Source of the DNA: JBGPHT01 sp041484525
GTDB lineage: Bacteria; Acidobacteriota; Terriglobia; Bryobacterales; Bryobacteraceae
NCBI GenBank assembly: GCA_041484525.1
Contig: JBGPHT010000031.1
Span: forward strand, 1-57,501
Reading direction: 5' to 3'
Length of the DNA: 57,501 bases
A program made the position numbers and the translations under genes. Below the pieces are notes generated by a model that was not told where the DNA came from, made no database searches, and was given only the letters and a program-made list of their open reading frames with translations. This document shows positions 51,653-57,501 of this stretch, piece after piece. Position 1 is the stretch's first letter; the number at the start of each line of letters is the position of its first letter.

Positions 51653-53949
51653 CGCACCACAACTTTATCCGTCGCCAGATTATCGTTATCATCCTGCACG
51701 CGCACCGCGATCGTGTGCTCTCCCGGCGCCGCATCCAGCAGCAGATCGTAATCCAGCTCGGGCGAATCCGATAGCCGCGTGACCGGCGGGGCCACCATCC
51801 AGTCGCCGCCATCCAGCGAATACTCGGCCTTATCGATGTTGTTCAGCGCGTCCGCGGCATGCCAGCGAACCTGCAACTTGCCCCCGTTGCGCACTGCAGA
51901 AAGGCCCGTAATCTTAGGCGGCGTATTGTCGATCGTGAACGGATCGCTCTCGAGCTTCGCCGTCAGCGCTTCACTCGGCGGATTGCCCGGCGCGTCCGAA
52001 GCCGTCACGCGGAGGCGATACTCGCCGTCCGGAAATGCCGTCGAATCCCACGAAATGTACTTCTCGTTTACGTGGTCCTTCAACAGCTTCCACTCCGTCT
52101 CATTCACGCCGCGGATCTCCACCGTGTAGATCAGCGAATCGCTGTTCGGGTCGGACGCCAGCCAGCGCGCGCCGATGTGCCCTTTCGCGAACTGCAGCGG
52201 AGGCGTGCTGGTCCCGGTGTCGAGTTGGAATGCGGGCGCGTTCGCCGTCGAGCGCCTTCCGAGCGGAGGCAGCGAAAGCGTCGGGTTCACCGCCATCTGC
52301 GGCGTCGAGGGCGCCGGGAACTTGTAATTGGCGGGCGTGATTTCAATCTCGTCGACGCGCGGCTCCACGTTCTTCGGCAGGTACGCCACGTCCACCGATT
52401 CCAGTTCGGGCGAGCGGCCGGACGAATCCGCCGTCAGCGTAGCGCGCCACTGCACGAATCGCGCCGCAGGCGCTGTCACGCGTCCACCCTTGGGCGTGGT
52501 AATTGGCGGCGACCAGGCACTCCAGTTCTTCTGCGGCTGGTCGAGGTTGCCGCTGCGCGCTTCAATCGCCACCTGCCCGCCGTTGAGCCTGGCTTCAAAA
52601 CTCAGCCGGCCCCACAGCGAATACATCGAGGCGTCGAACACGTCGCTCTCGATGGTGCCTTGCTTCTCCAGCCCCGGTCCGATTTCGAATATCTTGCCGA
52701 CGTTGCCCGTGACCGCGTAGAGCCGCCCGTCGGCGCCGGCCTGGAACGCCGTGACCTGGGTGGCAGGGACCGTGAGCAGCGCGGTGTAAGTGGTGGGCGA
52801 CTCGATGCGGTAGACGTTCCCGCGATTGCCCGCGCCCAAAACCGCCCGCCCCGCTGCATCGAACGCGATGGCGTACACCACGTCCTGCGCATTGTTCCAG
52901 ATTCTGCGCGGATTGCCGTTGGGCTCGATGCGGTACACCTCGCTCCCGCCGGCGAGTGCCGGAGCGGCACTGAGCGAAGCCGGCGGCGGTGCGGCGGCAC
53001 GCAGCGCGGCGGGTGCCGCCGGAGCGCCAGGCGCATTCACTGTTACCTGCGCCGGCGGAGGTGGAGCAGGTAGCGCGGGCGCCGGAGCCGCCTGCCGGTT
53101 CCCGACCGCTGCCGCATAGATGGCGCCGTCACGCGCCACCGCCACCGCGGTGACTTCCTTCTTCGGCATCTGGTAGAGCACGAATCCATCGCCCGCATGC
53201 GAGATCCGCAGCACGATGCCGCCGGGATCGGTGCCGGCAATCAAATTATGGTTGGCGTCGAACGCCATCGAGCGCACGTGCGTCTCGTCGCATTTGAAAA
53301 AAACTTTGCCCTTGCCGTCCGGCGGCACGCGATAGATTTCCCCTTGGTCGCCGGTCGCGACAAACAGGTTTCCGGCGTCGTCAAACGCCATCGCCCAGAT
53401 GTACTTCGCCTTGGGGTCGAAGAAAATCTCCGGCTTGCCGCTGCCGTTGATGCGGTAGATCTTGCCGTCGGGCGACGTGGCGGCATAGACCCGATCCTTG
53501 GAATCGATCGCGATGGCATGGATCTCGAGTGCGTCGAGGTCCGCCAGCATCTTGCCCTTGCCGTCGGGCTGGACGCGGTAAAGCTTGGCTCCGGTGCCGC
53601 CGCCGACATAGAGGTTGCCCTTCGAATCCTGCGCCAGCGCCCAGAGGTAGGACGAGTTCGTGTCGAACACCTCGCGCGACGCGGGCGCCAGCGTGAGCAG
53701 CCCGTCACTGCGCAGCGAAAGATGCTTGATGATGCCCTTTTCGAAATCGCCGTAATCGCCCTGCGTCCAGATATGAGTCTGGCCCGCGCACAGGATCGAG
53801 GCGCCCGCCAGAAGCAAGTAGGGCAGACCCCCAAGTCTCCGGCCGGCCCCCCGCGGACGTCGTCCGCGCCCGCGCAGGGTCCAAGCCGCAGACCCGGCAG
53901 TCTGCCCCACAAAAGAAAACCAGTCTTTGATCATGATCGGCGACTTCAC
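51649..53949 (-). CDS. Secreted propeller/FN3-like repeat protein with inserted 93-bp element
   Basis: This 766-aa protein has NHL/SMP-30-like propeller blades (SYLWALAQDSKGNLYVGGGTG, EIHAIAIDSKDRVYAATSPDG, YIWAMAFDDAGNLFVATGD and more). A Pro/Ala-rich linker follows near residues 300-345, then Ig/FN3-like domains at the C-terminus. Residues 14-44 (an Arg-rich stretch, TLRGRGRRPRGAGRR) are translated from repeat R2. Removing those 31 codons joins MIKDWFSF to LLLAGASILCAG, a normal signal peptide. The gene starts 2 nt after the S55 peptidase stop, likely one operon. Function is unknown. Confidence 0.8.
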   Translation of the reverse strand: MKSPIMIKDWFSFVGQTAGSAAWTLRGRGRRPRGAGRRLGGLPYLLLAGASILCAGQTHIWTQGDYGDFEKGIIKHLSLRSDGLLTLAPASREVFDTNSSYLWALAQDSKGNLYVGGGTGAKLYRVQPDGKGKMLADLDALEIHAIAIDSKDRVYAATSPDGKIYRINGSGKPEIFFDPKAKYIWAMAFDDAGNLFVATGDQGEIYRVPPDGKGKVFFKCDETHVRSMAFDANHNLIAGTDPGGIVLRISHAGDGFVLYQMPKKEVTAVAVARDGAIYAAAVGNRQAAPAPALPAPPPPAQVTVNAPGAPAAPAALRAAAPPPASLSAAPALAGGSEVYRIEPNGNPRRIWNNAQDVVYAIAFDAAGRAVLGAGNRGNVYRIESPTTYTALLTVPATQVTAFQAGADGRLYAVTGNVGKIFEIGPGLEKQGTIESDVFDASMYSLWGRLSFEARLNGGQVAIEARSGNLDQPQKNWSAWSPPITTPKGGRVTAPAARFVQWRATLTADSSGRSPELESVDVAYLPKNVEPRVDEIEITPANYKFPAPSTPQMAVNPTLSLPPLGRRSTANAPAFQLDTGTSTPPLQFAKGHIGARWLASDPNSDSLIYTVEIRGVNETEWKLLKDHVNEKYISWDSTAFPDGEYRLRVTASDAPGNPPSEALTAKLESDPFTIDNTPPKITGLSAVRNGGKLQVRWHAADALNNIDKAEYSLDGGDWMVAPPVTRLSDSPELDYDLLLDAAPGEHTIAVRVQDDNDNLATDKVVVR
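53818..53910 (-). mobile_element. 93-bp R2 element (MITE/REP-like) inside a signal peptide
   Basis: The ends GTAGGGCAGAC and, inverted, GTGGGGCAGAC form 11-bp terminal repeats with one mismatch. The 93-bp length is exactly 31 codons and keeps the frame. One end matches R2 at 36814-36844. Excision would restore a standard signal peptide. No clear target duplication is visible. Confidence 0.65.
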
Positions 53950-53951
53950 GG

Positions 53952-55817
53952 TTACTTTACGTGGATGCGCAGCGAGTAGCTGCCCGTCACCACGTAGTCG
54001 AATGGCAGCGCCATCTGCTCGGAGGCCGTCTCCGGCGACGTGAACAGCGACCGGTTCGACGCGCGCCCCGCCTGCATCACGTTCAGCACGGATGACGGAA
54101 GGCTCGGCATCGTCTTATCGTCGTAATACGCCGTCGGGCTCGATTCCACCAGCGAAACGTACAGCTTGTTATTCGTCCGCTCCTGGTTGAGCAGCGACAC
54201 CGTTTGCGGCAGCTCGATGAAGCGATTCATCGCTCCCGCGATGTTCTGCATGCGGTTCAAGCTGTCGCCATCGCTCAGCACGATGCGGTGCTCGCCCGGC
54301 GCCAGCCCCGCCGGAATCTTCACCTTGAAATCGCGCTCGATCCGCTCGCCGCGATACGGCCGCAGGAAAACCTTCACCGGCACTTCGTCTCCGGGCCGCA
54401 CATCGGTGTTGGCCACCCACGCGTTCTCGATGGCCGCCACGCGGCGCTCGGGCAGCAGGTCCACCGTGATATTCACGCTCTTCAGGTCGGGCGTCTTCAC
54501 GTTATTCAAATACAGGCGGTTGAATTTGTCGCCCCACCAGCCCGCCAGCATCATCGGCGCCGGCATCGCCAGCTCACCCGACGCCTGCATCGTCGAAAGC
54601 GAAAGACTGGACCCGCCCGCCAATTGCACCTTCCCGGTCAGCCGGTATGTCGCCTCGTCGGCGAATTCGTTCAACTCGGAGAGCGAGTTGTAGAGCGTCA
54701 GCATCATCAGGTAGGGCGTCCACTTCTGGTGCACAAAAACGTTGAAGTGCAGCTCCTTCTGCCCGACCACCGCCTCCTTGTCGTTCAGCGACCGCACCTT
54801 CACATTCACCGGGATCATCGGAGTCTCGCTGCCCAGCACGCCCATGATTCCGCTGTGCCGATCCTGGTGCAGCGAACCGACAATCTCGGTAGCGTTCGCC
54901 ATCTTGTTCGGCTGGAACGCCGAAGCCAGCACCATCAGCACCTCGCCCTTGCTCATCGGCATGTCCACCGGGCCGAGATTGAAGAACGGATGTCCGAAAG
55001 CCAGCACACGCTTGCCGTCGTTGTAGGTGACAGTGCCGAGGCCGGTCACGCTCAGATCGCCATTCACCAGCACGCCAGCCACAGTATCACCCGGGTTGAG
55101 CGAGTGCTCCCATCCAGGCGCCGGCTTGTTCGAATGGATGCTGCTGCCCGCACCGCCCTGCACCGCATGAATCCCCAACTGCTGTAGCGACGGACCGAAT
55201 GCCTCGAGCGTGCTCGACGTGAATCCGGAAAGCACCAGCGGCGCGTCGATCGGCACCATCATCGGCATCTGCTGCGGCAGATTCCCCGACGCACCGGCCG
55301 CCACCAACTGGCTCAGCAGTTCGCCCGGGACCGCGACTTCCTTGTTGCGCGCCACCAGCTTGTCCGGCGTGCGCGCGTCTTCCGGCCGCGACTTGTCCAG
55401 ATCGTTGATTTCGAGCATCAGCTCGATCGGCGTGATGCCGCAGATCGCGTCCGGTGAAAAAACGCTCAGTCGCAACGCTACCGCGCCCACCAGTTTCCCG
55501 TTGATATAAACCGGGCTGCCGCTCATGCCGCCCGCCACGTTGGTACGGATCGCCTTGCCGCCCATCTTGGCCAGAATGATGTCCTGTTTCGGACCCCAGG
55601 CGTTCTTCATGAGCCCGATGATCTCAATCGGTACAGCCTCCGGCTCGGTCCCCTGGAAAACGGTCCAAGCCGTACCCTTCATGCCCGGCTTCAAGTCCTT
55701 GAGCGGCATGATTTCGACCTTGCCGGCCATGGGTCGGGTCAGAGTCGCGTCACTCGCGAATACGGGCAGCGCAATGGCCGCAAATCCCAGCAGAAAGGCG
55801 GCAGTTCGGAGGTTCAT
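53952..55817 (-). CDS. SpoIVB-type S55 serine peptidase, secreted
   Basis: This 621-aa exported protein has a signal peptide (RTAAFLLGFAAIALPVFAS) and an S55 domain with the nucleophile motif GGMSGSPVY and the typical TNVAGGMSG strand. The family relates to the sporulation protease SpoIVB; here it is a long acidobacterial version with a large C-terminal beta region. The start at 55817 fits the signal peptide. A TACAAT box lies on the minus strand at 55848-55843. Co-transcribed with the propeller gene. The substrate is unknown. Confidence 0.82.
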   Translation of the reverse strand: MNLRTAAFLLGFAAIALPVFASDATLTRPMAGKVEIMPLKDLKPGMKGTAWTVFQGTEPEAVPIEIIGLMKNAWGPKQDIILAKMGGKAIRTNVAGGMSGSPVYINGKLVGAVALRLSVFSPDAICGITPIELMLEINDLDKSRPEDARTPDKLVARNKEVAVPGELLSQLVAAGASGNLPQQMPMMVPIDAPLVLSGFTSSTLEAFGPSLQQLGIHAVQGGAGSSIHSNKPAPGWEHSLNPGDTVAGVLVNGDLSVTGLGTVTYNDGKRVLAFGHPFFNLGPVDMPMSKGEVLMVLASAFQPNKMANATEIVGSLHQDRHSGIMGVLGSETPMIPVNVKVRSLNDKEAVVGQKELHFNVFVHQKWTPYLMMLTLYNSLSELNEFADEATYRLTGKVQLAGGSSLSLSTMQASGELAMPAPMMLAGWWGDKFNRLYLNNVKTPDLKSVNITVDLLPERRVAAIENAWVANTDVRPGDEVPVKVFLRPYRGERIERDFKVKIPAGLAPGEHRIVLSDGDSLNRMQNIAGAMNRFIELPQTVSLLNQERTNNKLYVSLVESSPTAYYDDKTMPSLPSSVLNVMQAGRASNRSLFTSPETASEQMALPFDYVVTGSYSLRIHVK

Positions 55818-55942
55818 TGGGTCAACAGCTCCAGTTATTTCCATTGTACTATGCCGGTTGTCACAGCCTTTTCGAGATTGTAAACGCCTGAGCGGCAAGG
55901 GAATACGACTCCGTTCGAAGCAGCATGCACAGCCCGGTACGG

Positions 55943-55948
55943 TACGAT
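55943..55948 (+). promoter_or_regulatory. -10-like box of DHp mini-protein
   Basis: TACGAT ends 5 nt before the GTG at 55954 (3 nt before GTG 55952), predicting a leaderless mRNA. Confidence 0.35.
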
Positions 55949-55953
55949 ACGGT

Positions 55954-56220
55954 GTGGAACCTACCAATCGAAGCCTGCGTGCCTGCGCTGTGGCAGCCGC
56001 GGCTGCGCATGACCTGAACAATGATCTAACCGTCATCCTGAACAGCGTCGCCACTTCTATGGGTAAACTGGAACCGGGCCATCCCGCGCGCGCCCTGCTG
56101 CTCGATCTCGAAAGCGCCGCGCAACGGTGTGCCTGGAAGGCCTCGGGACTCTTGAATTACAGCGCGCGCTGCGGCGTGCGCACTGTGCGCACTTCATTCG
56201 ACCGTCTGGTGGAACGGTAG
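55954..56220 (+). CDS. Stand-alone histidine-kinase DHp (HisKA)-like mini-protein
   Basis: This 88-aa protein begins at GTG 55954. It contains an H-box like those of hybrid and sensor kinases: AAAAAHDLNNDLTVIL, with His19 as the candidate phospho-acceptor. A second helix (ARALLLDLESAAQRCAWKASGLLNYSAR) follows. The stop comes right after the SFDRLVE segment where kinases continue into the ATP-binding domain. No HATPase remnant lies downstream; tsaD begins 14 nt later. It could act as a phosphotransfer/dimerisation module or be a fixed remnant. An in-frame extension upstream is antisense to the S55 gene and was dropped. Confidence 0.6.
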   Translation: MEPTNRSLRACAVAAAAAHDLNNDLTVILNSVATSMGKLEPGHPARALLLDLESAAQRCAWKASGLLNYSARCGVRTVRTSFDRLVER

Positions 56221-56233
56221 ACTAACGATAGAC

Positions 56234-57301
56234 ATGTCCCGGATTCTCGGCATCGAATCTTCCTGCGATGAAACCGCCGCCTCCGTGGTCGAGGATGGCA
56301 AGACGGTGCTCTCTTCCGTCGTGGCCTCGCAGATGATCATGCACGGAAAATACGGCGGTGTGGTGCCGGAACTGGCGTCGCGCGAGCACCTGCGCGCCAT
56401 CGTGCCGGTGGTGCGGGAGGCCCTCGAGCGCGCCCATACATCGCTCGACGAGCTCGCCGCCATCGCGGTGACGGTCGGCCCCGGGCTGGTTGGCTCGCTG
56501 CTGGTGGGCCTGACTTACGCCAAATCGTTGAGCTTCGCGCGCGGCATTCCGCTGATCGCCGTGAACCATATCGAAGGGCACATCCACGCCGTGGTTCTGG
56601 AATGTCCCGTCGAGTATCCCGCGCTCGCGCTGGTCGTGAGCGGCGGCCACACGCACCTCTTCGAAGTGCAGAGCGGCTTCGTGTATCGCCTGCTCGGCAA
56701 GACGCGCGACGATGCCGCCGGCGAAGCCTTCGACAAGGTGGCCAAGCTCCTGGGCTTCGGCTATCCCGGCGGCCCCATCATCGACAGCCTGGCGCCCCAC
56801 GGCGACCCCCACGCTGTTCGCTTCACCTTCGCCAAAATGAAGGGCAACGCACTCGATTTCAGCTTCAGCGGCTTGAAAACCGCCGTGCTTCGATGGGTGG
56901 AGGCGCATCCCATGGAGCCCGAGATTCAAGTTCGGCGGGCGCTTCTCCGGGAGACTCCGGTGCCCTCGACCGCCCAGTGGCTACAGGTGACTCCGTTGGC
57001 AACGTTGGACTTATTGGCTTCGTTCCAGCAATCTGTCATCACGGAACTGCTCCGCCGCGCGGCGTCATCGGCGGAACAGATCGGCGCGCGCAGCCTGATC
57101 GTATCCGGCGGCGTGGCGTGCAACTCAGGTCTGCGGATGGCGGCCCGGGCGGCCGGATTGCCCTACCCGGTATATTTCCCGTCGCACGGATTGTCCACCG
57201 ACAATGCCGCGATGATCGCCGCCGCCGCGTTCCCGAAGTTGGCTCGCGGCGAATTCGCCAGCCTGGAGATCACCGCCCAGCCGAACCTGAGCCTTGCGTA
57301 G
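56234..57301 (+). CDS. tsaD: tRNA N6-adenosine threonylcarbamoyltransferase TsaD
   Basis: TsaD is the catalytic subunit of t6A37 tRNA modification, needed for accurate decoding of ANN codons. The 355-aa chain has the N-terminal ILGIESSCDETAASVV motif and the metal-binding HIEGHIHAVV. The SGGHTHLF loop and the C-terminal SGGVACNSGLR motif are also present. The start at 56234 is preceded by a TAGACT box that overlaps the stop of the DHp mini-gene. Partners tsaB/tsaC/tsaE are not in the window. The stop is followed by a tandem repeat array. Confidence 0.96.
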   Translation: MSRILGIESSCDETAASVVEDGKTVLSSVVASQMIMHGKYGGVVPELASREHLRAIVPVVREALERAHTSLDELAAIAVTVGPGLVGSLLVGLTYAKSLSFARGIPLIAVNHIEGHIHAVVLECPVEYPALALVVSGGHTHLFEVQSGFVYRLLGKTRDDAAGEAFDKVAKLLGFGYPGGPIIDSLAPHGDPHAVRFTFAKMKGNALDFSFSGLKTAVLRWVEAHPMEPEIQVRRALLRETPVPSTAQWLQVTPLATLDLLASFQQSVITELLRRAASSAEQIGARSLIVSGGVACNSGLRMAARAAGLPYPVYFPSHGLSTDNAAMIAAAAFPKLARGEFASLEITAQPNLSLA

Positions 57302-57329
57302 ACGCAAGTAATCCGCGGACGCTGCGAAC

Positions 57330-57501
57330 GAATCCGGCGAATGCCGTGAGAGAATCCGCAGATGCCGTGAACGAACCGCGCGGATGCCGTGAAAGAATCC
57401 GGCGAATGCCGTGAAAGAATCCGGCGGATGCCGTGAGAGAATCCGCAGATGCCGTGAACGAACCGCGCGGATGCCGTGAAAGAATCCGGCGAATGCCGTG
57501 A
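57330..57501. repeat. 21-22 bp tandem array with 87-bp higher-order unit
   Basis: Eight consecutive units of the type GAATCCGGCGAATGCCGTGA run to the end of the window. Units of 22, 21, 22 and 22 bp make an 87-bp block (57330-57416) that repeats from 57417 with one mismatch (85 of 87 bp visible). No spacers separate the units, so it is not a CRISPR array. Confidence 0.85.

Noticed and set aside
57330..57501. Possible CRISPR array
   Set aside because: Units are contiguous with no unique spacers, and unit length is only 21-22 bp.

Overview
The window looks like a GC-rich chromosome segment from an Acidobacteriota-type bacterium, most like the Bryobacterales/Solibacter group. This is inferred from gene content, not from a marker-gene search. 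Indicators are an Oar-like TonB-dependent receptor with an N-terminal carboxypeptidase-regulatory-like domain, an ADOP-type MacB/FtsX permease, a bacterial VPS10/BNR exo-repeat protein, an SpoIVB-type S55 peptidase, a hopanoid cluster, and many Tat-exported Gfo/Idh/MocA-type enzymes. No rRNA, tRNA, CRISPR array or complete classical IS element was seen. No gene-free stretch exceeds about 210 bp. The largest gaps are 1-203 (only a -10 box seen), 49153-49338 (REP-like hairpin) and 57302-57501 (tandem repeats).

Layout. 204-10264 (+) is a tightly packed isoprenoid/hopanoid operon: ispH, shc, hpnH, a GxxExxY gene bounded by inverted repeats, hpnA, hpnG, two zinc alcohol dehydrogenases, hpnC, hpnD. 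A reverse tatA plus a small Cys/His protein follows, then an MCE/MlaD protein and a broken alpha/beta hydrolase. 13033-21031 is a sugar-type locus: a reverse lacI-family regulator, GHL6-like hydrolase and MFS porter operon with ATGA overlaps, divergent from a large TonB-dependent receptor. Two near-identical LacI-type operators lie in the divergent region. 21042-26245 holds a ParE/RHH toxin-antitoxin pair, a MetY-type enzyme, a YVTN propeller, a sugar-phosphate-isomerase-like protein and a Gfo/Idh/MocA oxidoreductase. 26327-32315 holds a small secreted protein (-), an M28 peptidase, another YVTN propeller (-), galactokinase and an SSS symporter. 32477-36714 holds a GH109-like protein, an M20 amidohydrolase, a sulfite-oxidase-like molybdoenzyme and a small c-type cytochrome. 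36841-43730 holds a giant VPS10-like propeller (-), an ADOP permease and an MFS transporter. 43690-49152 is a reverse block: DapA-like lyase, DUF255/YyaL, Tpx, MurJ-like flippase, DinB. 49339-51652 is a GMC dehydrogenase with its subunit 3. 51649-55817 (-) is an S55 peptidase followed by a propeller/FN3 protein. The window ends with a stand-alone histidine-kinase DHp-like mini-protein, tsaD, and a 21-22 bp tandem array with an 87-bp higher-order period that runs off the edge.

How it fits together. IspH supplies isoprenoid precursors. HpnC and HpnD make squalene precursors (the third partner, hpnE, is not in the window). Shc cyclises squalene, HpnH adds adenosine, and HpnG removes adenine to give ribosylhopane. 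The two dehydrogenases next to hpnG are candidates for the poorly assigned reduction to bacteriohopanetetrol. Six exported enzymes carry twin-arginine signals and tatA is also present, so much of the rest of the window is periplasmic carbohydrate and redox metabolism.

Two features recur. First, many first-in-operon genes have a -10-like TANNNT box only 5-10 nt before the start codon, which suggests leaderless or nearly leaderless mRNAs. Second, at least four families of short inverted-repeat (REP/MITE-like) elements occur. One has inserted 93 bp in frame inside a signal peptide, and another has created a false upstream start for the MurJ-like gene.
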